Assembly: GCA_029939535.1 (NCBI GenBank)
Contig: JAOZST010000084.1
Span: forward strand, 1-15,051
Direction: 5' to 3'
Origin: NBML01 sp029939535
GTDB lineage: Bacteria > Desulfobacterota > Desulfobacteria > Desulfobacterales > Desulfobacteraceae
DNA length: 15,051 nt
Shown here: positions 1 to 6,580 of the stretch, piece after piece
Layout: each line of letters opens with the position of its first letter
How positions within the stretch are numbered: position 1 is the first letter of the stretch
Position numbers and translations under genes: made by a program
Notes under the pieces: model-generated
Told to the model about the DNA's origin: nothing
The model's input: the letters and a program-made list of their open reading frames with translations, nothing else
Databases searched by the model: none

Positions 1-2
1 CC

Positions 3-743
3 CATTTTCTTGCCGGTGGAAATGTCTCCCGTGTGGTCCAGGCATTGATTGCAGCCGATAAGGCCAATATCGAATTGAGCTTTAATCGCAGCGTGGCCAT
101 TGATCTGGCTGGCCGGGATGTGCTGGAAGCTGTTCAGATGTCTGTTAACCCAAAGGTTATTGAGACCCCTCTGGTGGCTGCCATGGCAAAGGACGGTATC
201 CAGCTCAAGGCTCTTTCAAGGGTAACTGTAAGGGCTAATATTGACCGCCTGGTGGGGGGAGCCGGAGAAGAAACCATCCTGGCCAGGGTTGGTGAAGGTA
301 TTGTAACCACCATCGGATCTGCCGCCAACCATAAAGCAGTGCTTGAAAATCCAGATACCATATCCAAGACCGTTCTTTCCAAGGGCCTGGATTCCGGGAC
401 TGCCTATGAAATTTTATCCATAGATATAGCTGATGTGGATGTGGGCAAGAACATCGGTGCAGAGCTTGAAACTGACCGGGCCGAGGCTGACAAGAAAATT
501 GCCCAGGCCAAGGCAGAGGAAAAACGGGCAATGGCATTTGCCCAGGAACAGGAAATGAGGGCCAGGGTCCAGGAAATGAGGGCCAAGGTAGTGGAAGCGG
601 AAGCAGAGGTGCCACTTGCCATGGCAGAGGCCTTTAGAAGCGGTAATCTGGGAATTATGGATTATTATAAGATGAAGAATATTTCCGCAGACACCAAAAT
701 GAGAGACAAAATCGCAACCCCGGAAACAGATCCGCAAAAATAG
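3..743 (+). CDS. floA: Flotillin-like protein FloA, 5'-truncated by window edge
   Basis: This is the C-terminal three quarters of a flotillin-like SPFH protein, a membrane scaffold that forms lipid-raft-like foci at the inner membrane. The open frame continues to the window edge without a start (first codon at base 3, reading HFLAGGNVSRVVQALIAADK), so the N-terminal membrane anchor lies outside. The family signature AIDLAGRDVLEAVQMSVNPK is present almost intact, followed by the SPFH core and a charged Ala/Glu/Lys/Arg-rich helical segment (AEADKKIAQAKAEEKRAMAF and on) typical of the flotillin coiled coil. It ends YYKMKNISADTKMRD, as FloA proteins do. About 246 residues are visible; full-length members are about 330. 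An internal GTG at base 33 could be mistaken for the start, but homology continues upstream of it. Family identity is firm; its role in this organism is inferred. Confidence 0.93.
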   Translation, partial: HFLAGGNVSRVVQALIAADKANIELSFNRSVAIDLAGRDVLEAVQMSVNPKVIETPLVAAMAKDGIQLKALSRVTVRANIDRLVGGAGEETILARVGEGIVTTIGSAANHKAVLENPDTISKTVLSKGLDSGTAYEILSIDIADVDVGKNIGAELETDRAEADKKIAQAKAEEKRAMAFAQEQEMRARVQEMRAKVVEAEAEVPLAMAEAFRSGNLGIMDYYKMKNISADTKMRDKIATPETDPQK

Positions 744-762
744 CCAGTCAGTATAGGAATTG

Positions 763-806
763 GCATTTAGCCATTAGCTAAAAGTCAGCAGCTAATGGCT
801 AAATGC
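763..806 (+). terminator. Perfect 17-bp stem-loop after floA, possible terminator
   Basis: The arms at 763-779 and 790-806 are perfect reverse complements (gcatttagccattagct / agctaatggctaaatgc) around a 10-nt loop. The hairpin begins 20 nt after the floA stop, which suits transcript termination or 3'-end protection. No T-tract follows, so it is not a textbook intrinsic terminator. It could instead be a dispersed palindromic repeat. Confidence 0.45.
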
Positions 807-833
807 TCGCGTGATAGCGCGCCAAGTTCAACC

Positions 834-872
834 ATCATTGGTCCCTGGAATTATAATGCAGGGATCAATGAT
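834..872 (+). promoter_or_regulatory. Dyad flanking a TATAAT box: candidate promoter/operator
   Basis: Arms at 834-847 (atcattggtccctg) and 859-872 (cagggatcaatgat) are 14-bp inverted repeats with a single G/T wobble. The 11-nt spacer contains TATAAT at 852-857, a perfect -10 hexamer. The best -35 candidate is weak (TTCAAC at 827-832, 19-nt spacing), as expected if an activator is needed. The dyad around the -10 box looks like an operator for the gene starting at 914. The structure is seen; the regulatory role is inferred. Confidence 0.4.
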
Positions 873-904
873 ATTACCGATGATATTACCGATGATATTA
901 CCAA
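869..904 (+). repeat. 12-bp tandem repeat, three copies
   Basis: Three consecutive copies of tgatattaccga (the last ends in aa) run directly into the ribosome binding site AAGGA at 903-907 of the gene starting at 914. If the TATAAT at 852-857 is used, the array lies in the 5' leader. Copy number could vary by slippage, or the repeats could be protein binding sites. Confidence 0.7.
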
Positions 905-913
905 GGATAAGCC

Positions 914-1432
914 ATGGATTTTGATTCAATCATAACCTTTATACTGATTGTTTTGTTTTTTGTTTTTCCATCCATTTTAAAGCAATTAAGCCGGAAGAAA
1001 AAAACAAGTGCAGCCCCTAATAAAGCAAATAAAGCAAAAAAACCGTCTTTATTTGGGAAACTGGGCGATAAAATCCGTAAATTTGCAGAAGAGATTGAAA
1101 AGCAGGCAAAAGAAAAAAAACAGGGCCAGGGCTGGGAAGAAATTATAGATGACCAGGAAATGGTAAAAACCTATGAAGATCCCTTTGACCCGGATGCGTA
1201 TGAAGACGATGGGTATCATGAGGCTTTAGAGCCAATGCAGGAACCCTCAATTTCAGTGGCGGTTTCAGAAGAACCTGGAAAACCTGTTTTGAAATCTGGA
1301 AAGCCGTCTTCTGGCCGGGAGAATTGTTTCGGCAATTCTTATGGGAAAACCAGTCTGTCGTCTTCAAGGCTTCAGCAGGCCATTATCTGGTCGGAAATTC
1401 TTTCAAAGCCAGTGGCCTTGAGGGAGGAATAG
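914..1432 (+). CDS. Hypothetical membrane-anchored protein with conserved C-terminal motif
   Basis: This 172-residue protein has no function that I can name. Residues about 5-23 form one hydrophobic helix near the N-terminus, followed by a strongly basic Lys-rich stretch (about 26-60), which predicts an N-out/C-in inner-membrane anchor with a cytoplasmic tail. The middle is highly charged and probably disordered or coiled. The last 20 residues (LQQAIIWSEILSKPVALRE) resemble a C-terminal motif that I have seen in short hypothetical proteins of Deltaproteobacteria, suggesting a conserved docking tail. The ATG start is supported by AAGGA at 903-907, 6 nt upstream. It lies downstream of floA but behind a strong hairpin and its own candidate promoter, so it is probably a separate transcript. 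It converges with the broken ATPase gene. Confidence 0.75.
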   Translation: MDFDSIITFILIVLFFVFPSILKQLSRKKKTSAAPNKANKAKKPSLFGKLGDKIRKFAEEIEKQAKEKKQGQGWEEIIDDQEMVKTYEDPFDPDAYEDDGYHEALEPMQEPSISVAVSEEPGKPVLKSGKPSSGRENCFGNSYGKTSLSSSRLQQAIIWSEILSKPVALREE

Positions 1433-1457
1433 GTCAATCTCCGGAAAGCATCAATTA

Positions 1458-1516
1458 CCATGAACCGGATAATTATGAAAATTGATATGCAGTATCCATG
1501 AAACCGGATTATTTTT
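1458..1516. repeat. Imperfect direct repeat between convergent genes
   Basis: The segment ccatgaaccggataatta at 1458-1475 recurs, slightly altered, as ccatgaaaccggattattt from 1496, a spacing of 38 nt. The second copy covers the stop codon of the ATPase gene on the minus strand. It may be a small duplication scar. No hairpin terminator is evident between the two convergent genes. Confidence 0.4.
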
Positions 1517-2790
1517 CCATATAGGTATTAAATATCTTTTCATGGGAAATATATTTTTCCTGATCAGAATCAAGAAGATACATGCGGATGGCATTGACTC
1601 GGTTAAGGATCTCCTCTTCCGCCCGTTTTCTCATGAGTTTCTTTGTTTTAATGATATCGTTTTTAAGCGAGGACGTCTGATTGGCAGCATAGTATTTTTC
1701 GGTTTTGTATTGAATTCTTTTTTCAATGAGTTCTTCCCTCAGGCTGTTATGGCCCTCATCCAGAAACAGGATCTCGGGCATGAGGTCTGCAAAATGAGTT
1801 ACGGCAATAATGTCTTTTTTACGCTGCCAATACCCGATTAAAAATTCCGGTTCCAGATCTTTATAATTCTGCAGCGGCATATACATACGTCTTAAATACA
1901 GTAATACCTTTTCCGTTTTTTTCCTATGGCCGCCAATGATTACTGAACCGCCTACTTCATCTTTTCGGACTCCCTTGGTCAATGGAATTTCTCCATCAAT
2001 GATATTTAAAAATTTATTGGTCAGGGCATCGGAAGGCTGGCCTCCGGTTGCGCTTCTTTTGGGAGCCAGGGCATCGCCCTCGTCAAAGAAAATCACAGTG
2101 GGAGCCACCATCTTTGCGATGTCATAGACCTTTTCAAGGTTTGCAACCGCCCCGTGTACGGGACTTGAGGTGTCCTGGAGGGCAGATGGGCTTGTGGCAA
2201 TGTCATGGACCTTCAGGTTGGAGGAAAGCCAGGTCCTAACCAGAAAGTTTTTTCCACTGCCGGGTGGACCTGTAAGAACAACTCCCTTTTCTTCGCTGAC
2301 CCCGTAAGTAAAACAATTGTTTGCCATTTCTGAGAATTTGTCTTTGATATCTCCCACATATACATCCCAGCTCACATTCCGGTCCATGCGGTCTACGACC
2401 TTGTTGCATAGCTCTCCATAGACATTTTTAGCCACCAATTGAAAGGCGCTGCGTATAAGTATGCTGTTGGGCTTCCCTTACTGTGGCGCTTTTGCCGCTG
2501 CCAGAAGTCCCTTCTATTATCATGATGGGAGCCTTGGGCACATCCGGGTCTTCAATATGCTCTTTCCTGATATGGGCCCTATAGATTTTGTCAAAAGTTT
2601 TTTCCAATTCCACTGGAACATGTAAATCAGTCAACTCCCTGTCCAGAACAGCACTCAGATAGTGGTATTCCGGCTTTGTCAGTTCTTTTTCAATGATTTT
2701 GTTCCAGGAAGCACCGGGGTTGGTTTCTCCTGAATATAAAAATCGTTTTTTCCAGTCTGTTAGAATAGTCGGATTGTTGAGTACATTCAT
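1509..2790 (-). pseudogene. AAA-type ATPase with two P-loops, frameshifted
   Basis: Two overlapping frames encode one ATPase. The first (2790-2428) carries a Walker A motif, GTSGSGKS, at residues 94-101 and then runs into a stop. The second (readable from about 2465 down to 1509, with a TTG at 2438) begins within the same domain and has a second Walker A, GPPGSGKN, a Walker B ending in DE (VIFFDEGDAL), and a Lys/Glu-rich helical C-terminus. A one-base shift near 2440-2470 rejoins them. After rejoining, the two P-loop lysines are only about 80 residues apart, too close for two complete AAA modules, so the body of domain 1, including its Walker B, seems lost or was never there. No protease motif is visible. 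The start overlaps the SPFH gene stop by ATGA (2787-2790), so they form one operon. It could instead be two small genes or a sequencing error, but decay of both partners favours a pseudogene. Confidence 0.7.
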
Positions 2791-3774
2791 CTGTTTTTTT
2801 TCCAGCGCATGAAAGAGATGAAATACAGGAACTCCTTTATACCGGAAAAGATCAGGTTGGGGGGCTTGTACTGATTCAGGCGGGATCTTACAAATGCCTT
2901 GGTATCATAAGTCCATGATGCTGCCATGGATTCAATTTTTTTCATAGGCAGTGGCCCATTTTTGCTGAGAGAGAAATTCAAACAGGGCCGGGTTTACCGC
3001 CTGGTTTCTGGGTCCCCCAAGTGCCAGATGCAGAGAGCGTATCCCTTCAAGGTAGGCTTTGTAGAGTTTTTTGATCCGGTCTGCTTCCTGATCTGCCGCA
3101 TAATTGTCTGCTTCTGCTATGAGCTGGCGGCGTTTTTTCTCTTCAGTTGCCTCCACCAGTTTGTCGCCAAACCGGGTTTCATTGAGGACAAAACTAACCA
3201 CTTCAATTCCGTATTTTCCTTCCAAAGTAAGGCCGTTCTTGTTGATGGGTCGTTTTTCAATGCTTCAAAAATATTTTCCTTGATTTTTTCCCTTTTGCTG
3301 ATGAGATTATTGACCTCTTCTCCCTGGAGGATGTCTTTGGAAATGCCGTTAAAATCTCCCTGGAGCAGGATTTCCGGGAAGAGGTTTTCAATACCATACC
3401 TTTAAATCTTTTATTTTAAAGGTCATTAGAGCCGATGTCCACAGGGCTACATTTGCCTAGGAAATAATTTTGATTGGGGCTGAAGAACCTCCAAGGTACA
3501 TGTTCTGGTTCATTAACGGGACTTCTTTTTCAAGTTTTGTGAAAAAGGGGAGCCTGTAATGCCAGCCCACTTCAGTGACAGCCTGTCTTTGTCCCCCAAA
3601 CTGCTCCAGAATAACTGCATAATTCAGCTTAACCTTGTAGATGATCTGGGTGGAATAAACAACAGCTGCCAAAGAGTAAAATAATGCAATGACTATGAAA
3701 ATAAAGGCGGTTCTCCTTGCCATGGTCATGACCCGGGCCCGCTGGAGAAAAACAACTGAAGCCTGATCCTTCAA
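2787..3774 (-). pseudogene. SPFH/band-7 membrane protein, multiply disrupted
   Basis: The remains of a band-7/SPFH protein are spread over several frames. The N-terminal part (3774-3457) has a basic leader, one transmembrane helix at residues about 22-41, and the start of an SPFH domain (ILEQFGGQRQAVTEVGWHYR). Reading on reveals four lesions: an in-frame TAG at 3459-3457; a frame change near 3392 just before a TGA at 3390-3388; another near 3240-3255; and one in a run of seven A at 2942-2936. Correcting them gives recognisable SPFH sequence throughout, including a ready-made C-terminal part (KYGIEVVSFVLNETRF, then a Glu/Lys/Ala-rich helix) and a hydrophobic end (IKEFLYFISFMRWKKNR). The TTG start is backed by AGGAG 5 nt upstream. 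A good promoter lies at 3905-3933. The product would be an inner-membrane scaffold for the ATPase encoded next. Confidence 0.72.
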
Positions 3775-3904
3775 ACCTGCTCCTTTCCCTAAAACAAATC
3801 AGTAGTGTTCTTTGAAAAAATAAGCCTGAAAATAATTCGTCAAAAGAGTTATAAAATCAGCAGGAAAATAAAGAAATAGCACATGGAATTCAAGAGTAAG
3901 AAAG

Positions 3905-3933
3905 AGTATACATGAATATGGATTGGTCGTCAA
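3905..3933 (-). promoter_or_regulatory. Near-consensus sigma-70 promoter for the SPFH-ATPase operon
   Basis: On the minus strand, TTGACG (3933-3928) is followed by exactly 17 nt and then TATACT (3910-3905). This matches the consensus at 5 of 6 positions in each box with optimal spacing. Transcription would start near 3898, giving a leader of about 125 nt before the TTG start at 3774. The site begins 3 nt after the methyltransferase stop at 3937. No terminator is visible between them, so read-through from the met operon is also possible. Confidence 0.65.
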
Positions 3934-3936
3934 AAA

Positions 3937-4995
3937 TTATTTGATTTTGCCTGCCAGTATCCCGGATTCAGTGGGCCCTTTGAAATCCAGACGTGCTATA
4001 TCGACTACTCCCTGGGCTGTGAGCATGTCAATAAGTTGTTTTTCAGTATAGGATTGTCCCTTTTGGGTTCCCAGGAACATGTTCAGGGAGAACAGGGCTG
4101 GAAACAGAGGCCCATCCATGGTGTTGTCCAGGATAAATTCATGGATAAATATTTTTCCTCCGGGTCTGAGTGCAGATATTGCCCGGGCAATGATTTTTTC
4201 CGCCATTTCCGGTCCCTCCCCATGGAGAATATGGGAAAGCCAGGCAGCATCAAATTTCTGGTCAAGGCAAAAGTCTTTCCTTGTATAATCACCCGGGGTA
4301 AAAGAGACCTGGTCCGACACCTTGAATTGCTCAATGGTTTTTTCCGCAAAGGGACGGGTGGTTGGAAGGTCGCAGATTTCAGCAGCCAGGCCGGGGTTAT
4401 TCAGGCAGAAATGGATGGCAAAGGTGCCGGGTCCTCCGCCCAGGTCCAGGAGCCGTGTGCATTGGGAAAGGTCCAGGTCCTTTGCAAGACCCGGGGCTGT
4501 TGCCATGCCGATATTGAACATGCCCATGAGAAAACTTTCCCGCCGCTCTTCTTCTGAAACCGGGGCAGGCTCTGCAACCGGGGCAGGCTGGTGAATGGGG
4601 GCTTTTTCCTCTTCTTCTGAATGGGATGCTGTCTGGCGAATGGGGCTGCCCTGTCTTATGGCCTGGTCCATGTTGACCCAGGACTGGGCAAGGTGGTGAT
4701 GGTGGAGAATCATAAACCCGATATATTGTTTTGAATCCTTGGATAAAAAGGTCAGTGCTTCGGTCGTGTTGGTATATGTGTCCTTTTTTTTAACCAGAAG
4801 TTCCATGGCTGCCAGGGCATTTAAGAGCATGGTAACTCCCCTTTCATCCATGCCCAGCTTTTCAGCGATCTTTCCCCTGGACAGGGTGCTGGATCCGATA
4901 ATAGTGAAGATATCCAGTTTTACACCGGCATGGAGGGTGCAGGTTTTCCAATAATATCCTGACATTTCAAGCAGGGTTCCCGGGTTCCAGTCCAT
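3937..4995 (-). CDS. SAM-dependent O-methyltransferase-like protein (Methyltransf_2 type)
   Basis: This 352-residue class I methyltransferase has an N-terminal winged-helix dimerisation domain (LEMSGYYWKTCTLHAGVKLD onwards) and a Rossmann methyltransferase domain with motif I LLDLGGGPGT at about 182-191 and an acidic motif-II loop (ICDLP). The His in LSHILHGEG (about 258) sits where small-molecule O-methyltransferases keep their catalytic base. I chose the ATG at 4995 because AAGGAG lies just upstream; an in-frame ATG at 5037 adds only a Lys-rich stretch inside the metW end. Between the two domains (about residues 119-154) is a low-complexity Glu/Pro/Ala insert (QPAPVAEPAPVSEEE) that looks like a linker expansion. 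It is the last gene of the metY-metX-metW operon, 28 nt after metW. The substrate is unknown; acetylserotonin methyltransferase-style names given to such proteins would be over-precise. Confidence 0.85.
   Translation of the reverse strand: MDWNPGTLLEMSGYYWKTCTLHAGVKLDIFTIIGSSTLSRGKIAEKLGMDERGVTMLLNALAAMELLVKKKDTYTNTTEALTFLSKDSKQYIGFMILHHHHLAQSWVNMDQAIRQGSPIRQTASHSEEEEKAPIHQPAPVAEPAPVSEEERRESFLMGMFNIGMATAPGLAKDLDLSQCTRLLDLGGGPGTFAIHFCLNNPGLAAEICDLPTTRPFAEKTIEQFKVSDQVSFTPGDYTRKDFCLDQKFDAAWLSHILHGEGPEMAEKIIARAISALRPGGKIFIHEFILDNTMDGPLFPALFSLNMFLGTQKGQSYTEKQLIDMLTAQGVVDIARLDFKGPTESGILAGKIK
4558..4589 (-). repeat. 18-bp tandem duplication inside the methyltransferase gene
   Basis: On the plus strand aaccggggcaggct at 4558-4571 recurs at 4576-4589, a period of 18 bp that encodes the doubled PAPVAE/PAPVSE. 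The Glu-rich codons on either side (ctcttcttctgaa near 4547 and 4608) are also repeated. Together they explain the low-complexity linker as a recent repeat expansion. Confidence 0.7.
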
Positions 4996-5023
4996 TTTTT
5001 CTCCTTTTCTTTGTTTTTTCCTT

Positions 5024-5632
5024 TTATTCTTTTCCAATTAAAAAAATACCATAGGTGGCAAAGAGATTGGGAAGAAAATTAACTATTTTCCCCTGGCTGC
5101 CACGGTTGTTGGTATTGATGGCTGCTTTTTTCAGGATTTTAAATCCAGTCTGATCGGCAAAATACTTAAAATCATTTAAACTCAAAACCCTTATGTTGGG
5201 GGTATTATGCCAGAAATAGGGCAGTTCCTTTGTCATGGGTGCGCAGCCAGTTGCAGCCAATTGCATCCTTACTTTTATATGACCGAAATTGGGGAAACTG
5301 ACCACTCCCATTTTAGCCACCCTGAGCATGGATTTTATCAGGGCTGAGGGTTCATATACCTGCTGGAGGGTTTGTGAACACAGGGCATAATCAAAGGCCT
5401 TATCAGGGTAATCCTCCATCTCTTCATTTATATCTCCCTGGAGAACGGAAATTCCCTTTTCAATGCATTTGACCACTTTGGATTCTTTGATTTCAATTCC
5501 TTGTTCAATGACCTGTTTTTCTTTCTTAAGCCAGTAAAGTATATCACCTTCACCGCAGCCCAGGCCCAGAACCTTTGATCCTGGTTCTATCCAGGATGCA
5601 ATTATTTTCAGATCATAGCGCAGGGGTGTCAT
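5024..5632 (-). CDS. metW: Methionine biosynthesis protein MetW
   Basis: This 202-residue class I methyltransferase-fold protein matches MetW, the partner encoded beside MetX in many Proteobacteria and associated with homoserine O-acetylation. Features are an N-terminal RYDLKIIASWI, motif I VLGLGCGEG at 21-29, DINEEMEDYPDKAFDYALCS, a stretch PNFGHIKVRMQLAATG typical of MetW (usually PNFGHWxxR), and a GIFLIGKE C-terminus. Its ATG lies inside the end of metX (20-bp overlap, 5613-5632), implying translational coupling. Oddly, the Asp of the usual VLDLGCG motif is Gly here (codon GGC, one base from GAC). That could reflect altered SAM binding or a base error. Length is normal for the family. Confidence 0.92.
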   Translation of the reverse strand: MTPLRYDLKIIASWIEPGSKVLGLGCGEGDILYWLKKEKQVIEQGIEIKESKVVKCIEKGISVLQGDINEEMEDYPDKAFDYALCSQTLQQVYEPSALIKSMLRVAKMGVVSFPNFGHIKVRMQLAATGCAPMTKELPYFWHNTPNIRVLSLNDFKYFADQTGFKILKKAAINTNNRGSQGKIVNFLPNLFATYGIFLIGKE

Positions 5633-6578
5633 GGTCTGCCCTCCTTAAAAATCCTTTCATAAGGTTGTCAAGACGCTGATCCGGTAATAAAAACGCATCA
5701 TGGCCCCATTGGGCATCTATTTCGCAGAAGCTTACATCCAGGGCATTTTTTTTCATGGCTGTAACCATCTCCCTGGACTGGTAGGTTGGATAGAGCCAGT
5801 CCGAGGTGTAGGAGACCACAAGAAATTTTGTTTTACAATTGGAAAAGGCCTTTACAAGTGATCCTTTTCCATATTCCCTTGCCAAATCAAAATAGTCAGC
5901 AGCCTTTGTTATATATAGAAAAGAGTTTGCATCAAAGCGTTCGATGAATTTATTGCCCTGGTATTGGAGATAGGATTCCACCTGGAATTCAGCCCCGAAT
6001 TCAAAGCTCAGGGCGCTTCGGTTCTGGAGCCTTCTTCCAAATTTAAGACGCATGGATTCATCGGATAAATAAGTTATATGTCCGATCATCCTGGCAATGG
6101 CAAGGCCCATGTCCGGTTTTTTTTTATTATAATAGTTCCCGTTGTTCCAATGGGGATCAGCCATTATGGACTGCCTGGCCACCTCATTAAAGGCAATGGC
6201 CAGGGCTGAATGACGACAGGTGGTTGCCAGGGGAATGGCAGAGACAACCATGTCCGGATATCTGACACACCACTCCAGGACCTGCATACCCCCAACAGAT
6301 CCTCCAATGAGGGACAATAGTTTTTTTATCCCCAGATGATCCATCAGGGCCTTCTGGGCCGTNNNNNNNNNNNNNNNNNNNNNNNNNNNNNNNNNNNNNN
6401 NNNNNNNNNNNNNNNNNNNNNNNNNNNNNNNNNNNNNNNNNNNNNNNNNNNNNNNNNNNNNNATGCTGGCGCCGCCTTCCAGCTCCAGGGGATTTGGAGG
6501 TTCTGCAAAGGTAAAAAACTGTTTCTCAACAATGCCGATGGTGGCACCGCTTTGGTCATGCCCTGTATATTCGCTCAT
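5613..6578 (-). CDS. metX: Homoserine O-acetyltransferase MetX, interrupted by assembly gap
   Basis: This alpha/beta-hydrolase-fold enzyme acylates homoserine, normally with acetyl-CoA, in the first committed step of methionine synthesis. The N-terminal piece (EKQFFTFAEPPNPLELEGGA) and the C-terminal piece are in the same frame on either side of 100 N. After the gap come AQKALMDHLGIKKL, the nucleophile elbow GGSVGGMQ (Ser codon at 6299-6297), FQVESYLQYQG, FIERFDANSFLYI, the Asp in SYTSDWLYPTYQSREM and the His in WGHDAFLL, which complete a Ser-Asp-His triad. Compared with normal MetX (about 360-380 residues), roughly 100 residues are missing where 34 are allowed, so the gap is likely nearer 300 bp. 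That span normally holds the conserved YETYGTL and LGGCKGSTGP regions. The start lies 2 nt after the metY stop. Acetyl versus succinyl specificity cannot be read here. Confidence 0.93.
   Translation of the reverse strand: MSEYTGHDQSGATIGIVEKQFFTFAEPPNPLELEGGASXXXXXXXXXXXXXXXXXXXXXXXXXXXXXXXXXXTAQKALMDHLGIKKLLSLIGGSVGGMQVLEWCVRYPDMVVSAIPLATTCRHSALAIAFNEVARQSIMADPHWNNGNYYNKKKPDMGLAIARMIGHITYLSDESMRLKFGRRLQNRSALSFEFGAEFQVESYLQYQGNKFIERFDANSFLYITKAADYFDLAREYGKGSLVKAFSNCKTKFLVVSYTSDWLYPTYQSREMVTAMKKNALDVSFCEIDAQWGHDAFLLPDQRLDNLMKGFLRRADHDTPAL
6363..6462. other. Assembly gap (100 N placeholder)
   Basis: This is a run of exactly 100 undetermined bases, the conventional length for a gap of unknown size. 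From the MetX reading on both sides the true distance is probably around 300 bp (inference from family length). Confidence 0.98.
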
Positions 6579-6580
6579 GT

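Noticed and set aside
869..904. Possible CRISPR or iteron array
   Set aside because: There are only three 12-bp units with no spacers and no cas or rep genes nearby; it is a plain tandem repeat.
1482..1841. 119-codon plus-strand frame antisense to the ATPase C-terminus
   Set aside because: The minus-strand reading has clear ATPase homology; this frame has no ribosome site and no recognisable family.
3226..3456. Programmed frameshifting as the explanation of the split SPFH gene
   Set aside because: There are several breaks plus an in-frame TAG, and no stimulatory structure is obvious; one programmed site could not explain them.
4996..5037. ATG at 5037 as start of the O-methyltransferase
   Set aside because: It adds only a Lys/Arg-rich peptide, overlaps metW, and lacks the AAGGAG that precedes the ATG at 4995.
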